A stretch of 64,000 nucleotides of DNA from Bosea sp. (in: a-proteobacteria) (GTDB lineage: Bacteria; Pseudomonadota; Alphaproteobacteria; Rhizobiales; Beijerinckiaceae). The stretch is taken from contig NZ_JAMLIX010000002.1 in assembly GCF_023953965.1 (NCBI RefSeq), positions 558,001 through 622,000 on the forward strand, given 5' to 3'. Within the stretch, counting starts at the first letter, position 1. Each line of letters starts with the position of its first letter. The translations under genes and the position numbers were made by a program. Shown here piece after piece: positions 32,824 to 41,788 of this stretch. Under the pieces are notes generated by a model. The model did no database searches. It worked only from the letters and a program-made list of their open reading frames with translations, and was not told where the DNA came from.

Positions 32824-33255
32824 ATGTCCTTCTCGACCTGTCTGGTGATCATGGCCGGTGGTGCGCTCGGCACGCTGGCGCGCTACCTTATCTCGCTGCT
32901 GGCGCTGCCGATCAGCGGCGACCTGCCCTGGGGCACGATCATCATCAACGTCACCGGCTCCTTCGTCATCGGCTTCTTCGGCACGCTGACCCTGGCCCAT
33001 GGCCGCTACCCGATGCCGGAGACGATGCGCCTCTTCGTGATGATCGGGCTGTGCGGCGGCTACACCACCTTCTCCTCCTTCAGCCTCCAGACGCTCGACC
33101 TGATGCGCAGCGGCGCGATGGCGCGCGCGCTCGTCAACATTGTCGCCTCGGTCGTGCTCTGCGTCGGGGCGGTCGCGCTCGGCCACGCGCTAGCCGCGGG
33201 CCTCAATGGCGGGGCCCGGCAGATCGCCCAGGTCGCGATCGAGGAGGAGGGCTGA
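32824..33255 (+). CDS. crcB: Fluoride ion exporter CrcB/FluC
   Basis: A 143-residue Fluc-family fluoride channel with four membrane helices that works as an antiparallel dimer. GGALGTLARYLISL, the pore residues in GTIIINVTGSFVIGF, and GLCGGYTTFSSFSLQ (the Na+-site/phenylalanine-box region) are all present. ATG 32824 is preceded by GAGCAAGCGAGC. The upstream fluoride riboswitch sets its expression. Confidence 0.95.
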   Translation: MSFSTCLVIMAGGALGTLARYLISLLALPISGDLPWGTIIINVTGSFVIGFFGTLTLAHGRYPMPETMRLFVMIGLCGGYTTFSSFSLQTLDLMRSGAMARALVNIVASVVLCVGAVALGHALAAGLNGGARQIAQVAIEEEG

Positions 33256-33278
33256 CGGGCCGGGCGGCCCGCCGCGTC

Positions 33279-33416
33279 TCAGCGACGGTTCTCGAGGCTC
33301 GTCTTGGCGTCGAGGTGCTTGGCGGCCGGCGGGGTGTAGTCCGGCTGCTGGGTGGCGCAGGCGCCGAGGCCCAGCGTGACGAGGCTCAGGATGACGATGC
33401 GGCTCACGCTTTTCAT
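33279..33416 (-). CDS. Small lipoprotein
   Basis: A 45-residue frame starts MKSVSRIVILSLVTLGLGAC, a complete lipoprotein signal peptide with lipobox LGAC (Cys20). A short polar tail follows, QQPDYTPPAAKHLDAK. The mature part is only ~26 residues. The function is unknown; such entericidin-like or stress lipoproteins are common in Rhizobiales. The clean signal peptide makes a chance frame unlikely. Confidence 0.7.
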   Translation of the reverse strand: MKSVSRIVILSLVTLGLGACATQQPDYTPPAAKHLDAKTSLENRR

Positions 33417-33550
33417 GTGTGGATGTCCCCAGGGCCGCGACATGCGGTTGCATCGTGTTTCCGCTTGTGGAACGACCGCGTCAAGAGCGTGGCGCCGGGG
33501 GCTGCATGTCCCACAGTCATGTTTGAACCGCTCGAAGGATGTTCGGCGCC

Positions 33551-34849
33551 ATGACCCCAGCCGCCCGGATCAGCGCCGCCATCGAGGTGCTCCAGGACAT
33601 CGCCGAGCGCCGCCGGCCGGCCACTGACGCCCTCAAGGACTGGGGCCTGTCGCGCCGCTTCGCCGGCTCGAAGGACCGCGCCGCGATAGCCTCGCTGGTC
33701 TATGACGCGCTCCGGCGCAAGGGCTCCTCGGGCTATGCGATGGCCTCGGAGGCGCCGCGTGCGCTGGTGCTGGGCATGCTGGCGGGTTTGCGCGGCCTTG
33801 GCGTGGCGGAGATCGCGGCGCTCTGTTCGGGCGAGAACCACGCGCCCGCCCCCCTGAGCGACGACGAGACGGCGCTTCTCACCGTCTTCTCGACCGAGGG
33901 TGCGCCCGACTGGGCGAGGGCCGATGTGCCGGAATGGCTCTGGCCCTCCTTCCGCGCCGGCCTCGGCGAGCTCGCCGTCGCGGAGGGGCAGGCGCTGGCG
34001 GCGCGCGCGCCGGTCGACCTGCGCGTCAACCGCCTCAAGGCTGACCGGAACGCCGTCCTGAAGGAACTCGCCCATCTGCGGCCGGAGGCCGGCGCCTGGT
34101 CGCCCGACGCGGTGCGCTTCCAGCCCGGTCCTGACGGCCGCGGCCCCTCGCTGCAGGCCGAGCCCGGCTTCTTCGCCGGCGCCTTCGAGATCCAGGACGA
34201 GGGCTCGCAGCTCGTGACGCTGCTCGCCGGCGCGCGGCCGGGCCAGAGCGTGATCGATCTCTGCGCCGGGGCCGGCGGCAAGACGCTGGCGCTCGCCGCG
34301 CTGATGGCCGATCGCGGCCGCATCTCAGCCACCGATCTCGACAGCCGCCGCCTCGCGCCGCTGCATGACCGGCTGGCGCGCTCTGGCGCGAGCATCGTCG
34401 AGATCCGCATCCCGCGCTCGCGCGGCCACGAGCCCTTCGCCGATATCGCGGGCGAGGCCGATCTCGTCCTGGTCGATGCCCCCTGCACCGGCTCAGGCAC
34501 CTGGCGGCGCAACCCGGATGCGAAATGGCGGGTGCGCCCCGGCGCGCTGGCCGAACGCGTCAAGGAGCAGGCGCAGGTGCTGGCGCGCGCCGCGAAGCTG
34601 GTGAAGCCCGGCGGGCGCATCGCCTACATCACCTGCTCGGTCCTGCCGGAGGAGAATGACGATGGCGTCCGCGCCTTCCTCGGGCGCCATCCGGGCTTTA
34701 CGTCCGTGGCGCCGATCGACGTGCTCAAGGGGGCGGAAAGCGACTTCTCCCTGCTCGCCCGCTTCGCCACGAGCTTCGGCATCCAGCTCACGCCGCGCCG
34801 TACGGGTACGGACGGATTCTATCTGGCCTGCCTCCGGCGCGGTGATTGA
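33551..34849 (+). CDS. RsmB/NOP-family RNA cytosine methyltransferase
   Basis: A 432-residue SAM-dependent RNA m5C methyltransferase. An N-terminal NusB-like helical domain (ISAAIEVLQDIAERRRPATD) precedes the RsmB fold: EIQDEGSQLVTLLAGARPGQ, the SAM motif VIDLCAGAGGKTLALAAL, VLVDAPCTGSGTWRRNPDAKW with the active-site Cys, and AYITCSVLPEENDDGV with the second Cys. ATG 33551 is preferred, as AAGGA lies ~11 bases upstream; an ATG at 33539 would have no spacing. It likely acts on 16S rRNA; not certain it is C967. Confidence 0.9.
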   Translation: MTPAARISAAIEVLQDIAERRRPATDALKDWGLSRRFAGSKDRAAIASLVYDALRRKGSSGYAMASEAPRALVLGMLAGLRGLGVAEIAALCSGENHAPAPLSDDETALLTVFSTEGAPDWARADVPEWLWPSFRAGLGELAVAEGQALAARAPVDLRVNRLKADRNAVLKELAHLRPEAGAWSPDAVRFQPGPDGRGPSLQAEPGFFAGAFEIQDEGSQLVTLLAGARPGQSVIDLCAGAGGKTLALAALMADRGRISATDLDSRRLAPLHDRLARSGASIVEIRIPRSRGHEPFADIAGEADLVLVDAPCTGSGTWRRNPDAKWRVRPGALAERVKEQAQVLARAAKLVKPGGRIAYITCSVLPEENDDGVRAFLGRHPGFTSVAPIDVLKGAESDFSLLARFATSFGIQLTPRRTGTDGFYLACLRRGD

Positions 34850-34896
34850 GGCCGCAGCCGGCGTTGCGCCCGCCCGCGCGATCCATCTTTGCGGCA

Positions 34897-34945
34897 CATC
34901 GGATTGCTCCGAAAAACGGGTTCCACTTTTCGGCCCGATGCTCTA
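34897..34945 (+). repeat. Palindromic intergenic repeat (type B)
   Basis: CATCGGATTGCTCCGAAAA pairs with TTCCACTTTTCGG...CCGATG in the same layout as the copy at 14435-14480, including the shared tail GATGCTCTA. It lies between the RNA methyltransferase gene and guaA. Confidence 0.75.
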
Positions 34946-34955
34946 ACGGGACGCG

Positions 34956-36539
34956 ATGACGAGCGCCCGGCCCCATCACGACTCCATCCTGATCATCGAT
35001 TTCGGCTCGCAGGTGACGCAGCTCATCGCGCGGCGCATCCGCGAGATCGGCGTCTATTGCGAGATCGCTCCGTTCCAGAAGGCGGCCGAGGCGTTTGCGC
35101 GGCTGAAGCCCAGGGGCGTGATCTTCTCCGGCGGCCCGGCCTCGGTGCCTGACGAAGGCAGCCCGCGCGCGCCCGAGGCGGTCTTCACCGCGGCCATTCC
35201 GCTGATGGGCATCTGCTACGGCCAGCAGACCATGGCGCATCAGCTCGGCGGCAGGGTCGAGGGCGGGCACGCCGCCGAGTTCGGCCGCGCCGATATCGAA
35301 ATCGTCGCCCCCTCGGCGCTCTTCGCCGGCATCTGGGAGGAGGGCGCCCGCTACCCGGTCTGGATGAGCCATGGCGATCGGGTCACCGCGCTGCCGCAGG
35401 GCTTCTCGGTCAAGGCGACCTCGGAGAACGCGCCCTTCGCGGTGGCGAGCGACGAGGCGCGGCGCTTCTACACCACCATGTTCCATCCCGAGGTGGTCCA
35501 CACTCCCGATGGCGGCAAGCTCCTGCGCAATTTCGTGGTCGAGATCTGCGGCTGCAAGCCGGACTGGAGCATGGCGGCCTATCGCGCCGAGATGCAGAAG
35601 AAGATCCGCGAGCAGGTCGGCGGTGGCCGCGTCATCTGCGGACTCTCGGGCGGCGTCGACTCGGCGGTGGCGGCGGTCTTGATCCACGAGGCGATCGGCG
35701 ACCAGCTCACCTGCGTCTTCGTCGACCACGGCCTGATGCGCCTGGGCGAAGCCGAAGAGGTCGTGACCCTGTTCCGGGACCACTACAACATCCCGCTCGT
35801 CCATGTCGAAGCCGAAGCGCTTTTCCTGTCGGAACTGGCCAAATGCGGCGCAGACCCGGAAGCCAAGCGCAAGACCATCGGCCGGCTCTTCATCGAGGTC
35901 TTCGATGCGCAAGCCGCCAAGCTCGCAAGTGATGGCAAAGGACCGGCCGATTTCCTGGCGCAGGGCACGCTCTATCCGGACGTGATCGAGAGCGTCTCGT
36001 TCAGCGGCGGGCCTTCGGTGACGATCAAGAGCCACCACAATGTCGGTGGCCTGCCCGAGCGCATGAAGATGAAGCTCGTCGAGCCTTTGCGCGAATTGTT
36101 CAAGGACGAGGTGCGCGTCCTCGGCCGCGAGCTCGGCCTGCCCGAGGCTTTCGTCGGCCGCCACCCCTTTCCGGGGCCTGGCCTCGCCATCCGCTGCCCC
36201 GGCGAGATCACCAGGGAGAAGCTCGACATCCTGCGCAAGGCGGATGCGATCTATCTCGACGAGATCCGCAAGGCGGGCCTCTACGACGTGATCTGGCAGG
36301 CCTTCGCCGTGCTGCTGCCGGTGCGTACGGTTGGCGTCATGGGCGACCACCGCACCTATGATCATGTCTGCGCGCTGAGGGCGGTGACCTCGGTCGACGG
36401 CATGACGGCGGATTTCTATCCCTTCGACATGGCTTTCCTCGGCCGTGCGGCGACGCGGATCATCAACGAGGTCAAGGGCATCAACCGCGTCGTCTACGAC
36501 GTGACGTCGAAGCCGCCCGGCACGATCGAGTGGGAATGA
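34956..36539 (+). CDS. guaA: GMP synthase (glutamine-hydrolysing)
   Basis: A 527-residue two-domain enzyme that aminates XMP to GMP. The class I glutamine amidotransferase domain has MGICYGQQTMAHQLGG (catalytic Cys87) and FHPEVVHT (His). The ATP-pyrophosphatase domain has the P-loop GLSGGVDSAVAA near residue 229, and the C-terminal dimerisation part ends KPPGTIEWE. The gene is intact. A tyrosine integrase starts 315 bases downstream, so its 3' end is the probable attachment site of the adjoining element, which restored or kept the coding end. Confidence 0.97.
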   Translation: MTSARPHHDSILIIDFGSQVTQLIARRIREIGVYCEIAPFQKAAEAFARLKPRGVIFSGGPASVPDEGSPRAPEAVFTAAIPLMGICYGQQTMAHQLGGRVEGGHAAEFGRADIEIVAPSALFAGIWEEGARYPVWMSHGDRVTALPQGFSVKATSENAPFAVASDEARRFYTTMFHPEVVHTPDGGKLLRNFVVEICGCKPDWSMAAYRAEMQKKIREQVGGGRVICGLSGGVDSAVAAVLIHEAIGDQLTCVFVDHGLMRLGEAEEVVTLFRDHYNIPLVHVEAEALFLSELAKCGADPEAKRKTIGRLFIEVFDAQAAKLASDGKGPADFLAQGTLYPDVIESVSFSGGPSVTIKSHHNVGGLPERMKMKLVEPLRELFKDEVRVLGRELGLPEAFVGRHPFPGPGLAIRCPGEITREKLDILRKADAIYLDEIRKAGLYDVIWQAFAVLLPVRTVGVMGDHRTYDHVCALRAVTSVDGMTADFYPFDMAFLGRAATRIINEVKGINRVVYDVTSKPPGTIEWE

Positions 36540-36654
36540 TTCAGGTCTGTTTTGGTCTATTGAACCCTGCGCTTGGCTACGATCTAATATACTGAAATAA
36601 CAGGATATTTCTGCGACGATCGTTTGAGACGTATTGATTGCTACCATCTCGTTG

Positions 36655-36820
36655 TGACGGTCTTTCTGACGGTCTCAGAAATTTGCAGGTAGACCCTCAA
36701 CAGAAAGACCGTCAGCCCTGCCAAGCGCAGCGATCCTCCAAAATCGCGATATGTTATTGATATATCGTGGATTTTTATTTCTCTTGACGGTCTTTTTTAT
36801 GACGGACAAAATGACGGTCA
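36655..36820. other. Integrase arm-type repeat cluster / element left end
   Basis: The 315-base gap between guaA and the integrase is AT-richer than its surroundings and holds repeats of TGACGGTC. Direct copies lie at 36655, 36667, 36785 and 36812, a near copy TGACGGAC at 36800, and an inverted copy at 36703-36714 (GAAAGACCGTCA, identical over 12 bases to the first). Such clusters near attL are typical of integrase arm sites. The first ~110 bases (36540-36654) hold no gene. Confidence 0.6.
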
Positions 36821-36854
36821 ATTTCAAGTTCGCCTAGCCTTTGCGAGGCCCACA

Positions 36855-38114
36855 ATGCTGACCGACACCGAGCTTAAAGGTCTGAAACCAAAGGATAAAA
36901 AATACAAGGTCGCAGACCGTGACGGTATGTACGTTCTCGTCATCCCGTCCGGCGCGAAAACCTTCCGAATGGACTACCGGCTGAATGGCCGACGCGAAAC
37001 GCTCACCATCGGGCGCTACGGACCCGGCGGCTTATCGCTCGCCGAGGCGCGCGATCGCTGTCTCGCTGCCAAGAAAGATGTTGCCGAGGGGCGCTCTCCC
37101 GCCCAGGAGAAGCAGCGCGCTAAGCGGCGCGTCGCGCTCGGTGAGACGTTCGGCGACGTTGGTCGGCGCTGGATCAAGTCGGCACCGATGGCCGACAGCA
37201 CCCGCGCTATGCGCAAGACGATTTTTGACCGCGACATACTTCCTGTTTGGAAAAATCGCCTGCTTTCGGAGATCACCCCCGATGATCTACGAGCCCAGTG
37301 CGTCAAGGTGAAGGATCGTGGAGCGCCCGCAACCGCAATTCACGTTCGCGACATCGTCAAACAGATTTATGCCTTTGCGATATTGAACGGCGAGAAAATC
37401 CCAAATCCGGCGGAGGACGTCGGCCCTGCTTCCATCGCAACCTTCGCACCGAAAGACAGGTCCCTCACGCCAAGCGAAATACGGATCATGCTCGACCAAC
37501 TGAGGCACGTTCCGACGTTGCCCACCATTCGGCTTGGTCTTCGCCTCATCCTCCTGACAATGGTGCGCAAGAGCGAATTGCTCGACGCTGTTTGGAGCGA
37601 AGTCGACTTTGAGAACGCGGTATGGAGCATCCCCAAGGAGCGCATGAAGCGCCGCAAACCGCACAACGTCTATTTGTCTCGGCAGTCGCTCGACATCATG
37701 ATCGCGCTCAAGACGTGCGCCGGAAATTCCCACTATCTTCTGCCGTCTCGATACGACGCTGATGCTCCAATGTCGCGCGCGACGTTCAACCGGATCACGA
37801 CGGCGGTTGCAGAGCGCGCGAAGAAGCTCGGATTGGCCCTGGAGCCGTTCACTGTGCATGATTTGCGCCGAACCGGGTCGACGTTGCTGAACGAGATTGG
37901 CTTCAATAGCGACTGGATCGAGAAGTGTTTGGCGCATGAGGATGGACGCAGCTCGCGCGGCGTCTACAACAAGGCGGAGTACGAACACCAACGCCGTCAC
38001 ATGCTGCAAGAGTGGGCTGATATGGTGGACGCCTGGGAGCAAGATCGAAATCACTCGCCGGTCCTATATCCGCCTGCAATGCGGTTCCCGGCGGGAATGA
38101 CGACTACTGCCTGA
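36855..38114 (+). CDS. Tyrosine recombinase/integrase (DUF4102 arm-binding type)
   Basis: A 419-residue phage/ICE-type integrase. The N-terminal DUF4102 arm-binding domain begins LTDTELKGLKPKDKKYKVAD and runs to ~residue 90; a core-binding SAM-like domain follows. The catalytic domain has Arg238 (MVRKSEL), His335 and Arg338 (VHDLRRT), His361 (LAHEDG) and Tyr371 (GVYNKAEY), the full R-H-R-H-Y set. It is complete, lies downstream of guaA, and its composition is lower in GC than neighbours. It converges with the alpA-like gene (11-base overlap). Confidence 0.94.
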   Translation: MLTDTELKGLKPKDKKYKVADRDGMYVLVIPSGAKTFRMDYRLNGRRETLTIGRYGPGGLSLAEARDRCLAAKKDVAEGRSPAQEKQRAKRRVALGETFGDVGRRWIKSAPMADSTRAMRKTIFDRDILPVWKNRLLSEITPDDLRAQCVKVKDRGAPATAIHVRDIVKQIYAFAILNGEKIPNPAEDVGPASIATFAPKDRSLTPSEIRIMLDQLRHVPTLPTIRLGLRLILLTMVRKSELLDAVWSEVDFENAVWSIPKERMKRRKPHNVYLSRQSLDIMIALKTCAGNSHYLLPSRYDADAPMSRATFNRITTAVAERAKKLGLALEPFTVHDLRRTGSTLLNEIGFNSDWIEKCLAHEDGRSSRGVYNKAEYEHQRRHMLQEWADMVDAWEQDRNHSPVLYPPAMRFPAGMTTTA

Positions 38115-38397
38115 CTGGGCGCGCCTTTCGCTGGCGAACGTCGGGCAGGGGCGCCCGCTGAATAAGCGACGCCTCTGAAGCGCGTCGTCGCTGATGAATC
38201 CATTCTTCAACTTCTGTCAGATCCCATACGACGCATCGCGCCGTGAGATAAAAACGGCGGGGAAACTCGCCGCGCTGCTCAAGGTCGTAGATAGTCGAAT
38301 CCGACAAGGGCACGATCTGCCGCAGTTCGGCGCGTCGGATCGCCTTCTTTGTGGCGAACATCATCGTGCGACGTGGGGTATCCGTATCTTTGCTCAT
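38104..38397 (-). CDS. AlpA family regulator / excisionase-like protein
   Basis: A 97-residue AlpA-type protein with a winged helix: KKAIRRAELRQIVPLSDSTI followed by YDLEQRGEFPRRFYLT and WDLTEVEEWIHQRR. AlpA proteins act as activators or excisionases for integrated elements with this integrase class. ATG 38397 (MSKDTDTPRR...) is chosen; upstream in-frame codons to 38511 look non-coding. The C-terminal ~25 residues are polar. Confidence 0.85.
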   Translation of the reverse strand: MSKDTDTPRRTMMFATKKAIRRAELRQIVPLSDSTIYDLEQRGEFPRRFYLTARCVVWDLTEVEEWIHQRRRASEASLIQRAPLPDVRQRKARPVRQ

Positions 38398-38906
38398 GAA
38401 AGGATACAAACAGATAGCCACGTCTGCGAAAAGACAGCGATCCGCTCGTGAGCGAACTCTGGCGTAGCAACGCGTAGCAGATCGAAAAAATACTGAAACG
38501 CTGGAAAACATTTCGGAGATGGCGAATTGTCGTCCCCGTCCTTAGGCGGGAGCGACAGCATCCGTCTTGTGTCGGCATCGAACCGCCACCATTGGCTGCA
38601 CTTAGAGACGAGAGCTTCGCTCGCTTTGTCGTGATCGGCTGCGGCTGACGCCTTGCCGATCGTAGCCGGGGAGAGATGGTCTCGGCCATCTCTCCCCCGC
38701 GACTACCGCCTGCGCAATGGCAGGGCCGCGCACGCGCAAGGCGGCGCACCGTTGTCATTCTTCCGATCCGTCCAATCCACCTCGCTTGTTGCGCAGCCCG
38801 GCCACGCTCGCCGATAGCCGCCCCCCTCTCTGCCGAGCGCTCACGCGCCCCCGGGAGGCATGGCGGGGGCCATGCCTCCGGCATGAACAGAGAAAGGATT
38901 GGAATA
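38398..38906 (+). promoter_or_regulatory. Non-coding structured leader between alpA-like and parB-DUF932 genes
   Basis: No convincing gene in this 509-base divergent region. It holds two strong hairpins with 6-base loops. GGGGAGAGATGG (38668-38679) pairs with CCATCTCTCCCC (38686-38697), extended irregularly to GTAG/CTAC at 38662-38706. GGAGGCATGG (38854-38863) pairs with CCATGCCTCC (38870-38879). Both share an ATGG...CCAT neck. The second ends 28 bases before the ParB start, which has AGAAAGGA as ribosome-binding site. A role as 5' leader RNA is inferred. Confidence 0.5.
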
Positions 38907-41546
38907 ATGGCTAGGACATCGAAGAAGACGAAGGCCGCCACGGTTGCGGCAGTCGAGGAAGCGGCGAGCGTTGGAGAAGTGGGCACCGTTGCGGCAATTG
39001 CGACCGGCCCGGAAACGTCAGCGGTCGCGGCAAGCGGCGAGACGGTTTTCATTCCGCTCAACAAGCTCAAGAAGCATCCGAAGAATGCGCGAAAGACCCC
39101 GCATAGCGAGGCGTCGATCGAGGGGAAGGCGGCAAGCATCGCCGCGAAGGGCATCCTGCAAAACCTTGTGGTGGAGCCGGAGCTTGACGCCGAAGGCCAG
39201 CCGACCGGCTTCTATCTCGTGGCCGTTGGCGAAGGCCGCAGGCTGGCGCAGTTGCTCCGCGTGAAGCGCAAGCAGATCAAGAAGACCGAACCGATCCGCT
39301 GCCTCATCGACACGATGAACGACGCGGCCGAAATCAGCCTTGACGAGAACGTGACGCGCGAGAACCTTCATCCCGCCGACGAGTATGAGCGCTTCCGCGA
39401 GCTTGCCGAAGATCGCGGATGGGGAGCCGAGGAAATCGCGGCCCGCTTCGGCGTTACCGCGCATGTGGTGAAGCAGCGGCTTCGGCTTGGCGCTGTCAGC
39501 CCCAGGCTGATGCAGGTCTATCGTGACGGCGGTTTGACGCTGGACCAGTTGATGGCTTTCGCGATCACCGAGGACCATGCACGGCAGGAGCAGGTTTTTG
39601 CGAACCTGTCCTATAACCGCGATCCCGCGCAAATCCGGCGCGATCTGACCAAGGCGAACGTCCCGGCGACGGATCGGCGCGCGATCTTCATCGGCGCAGA
39701 AGCCTACACGGAGGCAGGCGGCAATATCATCCGCGATCTATTCACCGAGGATCGCGGCGGGTTCTATGAAGATGCCGCATTGCTCGACCGGCTTGTCATG
39801 GAGAAGCTGGAAGGCATTGCGTTCCGCGTCCGGGGAGACGAGGGGTGGAAGTGGTGGGAAGCGCATATCGACTTCCCCCATGCGCACGGCATGCGCCGTG
39901 TCTATCCGCATCCGGTGGAGTTGTCCGCCGAGGATGCAGCCGTCTACGCCGCCGCACAGGAGGAATATGACCGCCTGTCGTCGGAGTATGAGGGTGCGGA
40001 CGAGCTTCCCGACGATGTGGATCAGCGCTTCGGGGAGCTTGAAGCCGAGATCGAGCACATCGACGCCAAGCGCCACGCCTACGACCTCGACGACATCACG
40101 CGCAGCGGCGTGTTTGTTGTGCTGGACCATGACGGCGGCGCACGCATCGAGCGTGGGTTTGTCCGCCCCAAGGACGAGAAGCCGGAAGCGGAGGAAGCCA
40201 GCGATGGCGAAACCGTCATCGACGGCGTGCGCGTCAATGCCGACGGCGAGGTTGTCGAGGACGGCGACCATGTTGCCGAGCCAGACGCAGAGGACGAGGA
40301 CACGGAGGAAGACGGCAAGCCACTGTCGGACATCCTTGTTCGCGACCTGACCGCACACCACACCCTTGGCCTGCGGCTCGCTCTTGGCGAGCAGCCGGAC
40401 ATGGCGTTGATCGCTGTCACCCATGCGCTCGCCGCGCAGACCTTCTATCGCGGCGTCGATGCTCATTGCCTTGAAATCCGTCCTATCAGCGCCAGCCTTG
40501 GCGGGCATGCGGACGGCATCGAGGACACGGCGGCGGCGAAGGCGCTGGCGGATCGTCACGCCGGATGGGCTGCTGACATGCCGCGTGACGTGGCGCACCT
40601 GTGGGGCTTCATCGCCGGGCTGGACCATGCGAGCGTCATGGCGCTGTTCGCGCATTGCGCCTCGCAGACCGTCAACGCGGTGAAACTGCCGTGGGAGCGC
40701 AAGCCGCGCGTTCTTGAGACGGCGGACAAGCTGGCGAGCGCGCTCACGCTCGACATGACCGCGCACTGGACGCCCACGGTGCGGACCTATCTTGGCCGCG
40801 TCACCAAGGCGCTCATTCTCGACGCCGTGCGGGAGGCCGTCAGCGACGAGGCGGCGGATCGTCTCGCCGCCATGAAGAAGCAGCCGATGGCGGAAGCCGC
40901 CGAGCAGCTTCTTGCCGGGACCGGATGGCTGCCGCCGCTGATGCGCACCACGCCGGTTGCGGAAACGGAGAGCCGCCCTGTCGAGGACAGGGACGTTTTT
41001 CTTTTCCTTGTCGACGATACGCACCCCATCGAAGCGGGACGCCTGCCGAACGGAGAGCCGGATTTATATTTCCGGGGCTTCTATTGCTGGAATAGCGAAG
41101 TGGGATCGAAGACGCTTGGCATCGCGTCATTCTATCTGCGCGCGGTCTGTATGAACCGCAATCTTTGGGGCGTGGAAGGCTTCGAGGAAATCAGCATCCG
41201 GCACAGCAAGTTTGCCGCGCAGCGTTTCGCCCATGAAGCAGCGCCCGCGTTGACGAGCTTCGCCCATTCCTCGCCCGCGCCATTCGTCGCCGGCATCAGG
41301 GCGGCGCGGGAGCGCATCGTTGCCCGCACCGATGACGACCGCGAAACCTTCCTGCGCAAGCGCGGATTCAGCAAGGCCGAAACCGGCAAGATCATCGAGA
41401 CCGTGTTGCAGGAGGAAGGCCGTCCGCCGGAAAGCATCTTCGACTTTGTGCAGGGCATGACCGCGCACGCCCGCACCAAGGCGCATCAGGACACGCGCCT
41501 TGAACTGGAGGGGAAGGCAAAGACCTTGCTGGAGAAGGCCGCATAA
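38907..41546 (+). CDS. ParB/Srx-domain protein fused to DUF932
   Basis: An 879-residue protein of mobile elements. N-terminal ParB-like nuclease/CTPase domain: FIPLNKLKKHPKNARKTPHS, IAAKGILQNLVVEPELD, VAVGEGRRLAQLLRVKRK and ENVTRENLHPADEYERF. A helix-turn-helix follows (GWGAEEIAARFGVTAHVVKQ). The centre has a long acidic linker (~residues 425-480). The C-terminus (~720-810) resembles DUF932 (GFYCWNSEVGSKTLGIASFY, LRAVCMNRNLWGVE). ParB-like proteins of this size occur on plasmids and ICEs; the DUF932 tail is less usual. The start uses the ATG at 38907. Confidence 0.82.
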   Translation: MARTSKKTKAATVAAVEEAASVGEVGTVAAIATGPETSAVAASGETVFIPLNKLKKHPKNARKTPHSEASIEGKAASIAAKGILQNLVVEPELDAEGQPTGFYLVAVGEGRRLAQLLRVKRKQIKKTEPIRCLIDTMNDAAEISLDENVTRENLHPADEYERFRELAEDRGWGAEEIAARFGVTAHVVKQRLRLGAVSPRLMQVYRDGGLTLDQLMAFAITEDHARQEQVFANLSYNRDPAQIRRDLTKANVPATDRRAIFIGAEAYTEAGGNIIRDLFTEDRGGFYEDAALLDRLVMEKLEGIAFRVRGDEGWKWWEAHIDFPHAHGMRRVYPHPVELSAEDAAVYAAAQEEYDRLSSEYEGADELPDDVDQRFGELEAEIEHIDAKRHAYDLDDITRSGVFVVLDHDGGARIERGFVRPKDEKPEAEEASDGETVIDGVRVNADGEVVEDGDHVAEPDAEDEDTEEDGKPLSDILVRDLTAHHTLGLRLALGEQPDMALIAVTHALAAQTFYRGVDAHCLEIRPISASLGGHADGIEDTAAAKALADRHAGWAADMPRDVAHLWGFIAGLDHASVMALFAHCASQTVNAVKLPWERKPRVLETADKLASALTLDMTAHWTPTVRTYLGRVTKALILDAVREAVSDEAADRLAAMKKQPMAEAAEQLLAGTGWLPPLMRTTPVAETESRPVEDRDVFLFLVDDTHPIEAGRLPNGEPDLYFRGFYCWNSEVGSKTLGIASFYLRAVCMNRNLWGVEGFEEISIRHSKFAAQRFAHEAAPALTSFAHSSPAPFVAGIRAARERIVARTDDDRETFLRKRGFSKAETGKIIETVLQEEGRPPESIFDFVQGMTAHARTKAHQDTRLELEGKAKTLLEKAA

Positions 41547-41553
41547 ACATCAA

Positions 41554-41583
41554 GGCCGCGCCGTCATCATCGACGGCGCGGCC
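41554..41583 (+). terminator. Strong hairpin after parB-DUF932 gene
   Basis: A 12-bp perfect stem (GGCCGCGCCGTC with GACGGCGCGGCC) encloses ATCATC, 8 bases after the stop codon. There is no T tract, so termination is possible but not certain. The rest of the gap to 41788 shows nothing else. Confidence 0.5.
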
Positions 41584-41788
41584 CTCACAGGGCCGTCTAA
41601 TCGCGGTTACTAATGGGCGAAGACTAGCAATTTTCCGCCGATCCGTGAAGTTGGATCGGCGGCGCGGCCGCGCCAGGTCGGCACGGCCGCCGCTCGCCGG
41701 GCTGCGCCCGGCTCGCGATCCACACACGAATATTCCAATGATCCGATTGGAAATCACGCGCTTGCACGGGATCTCGGCGTGGCGATCG

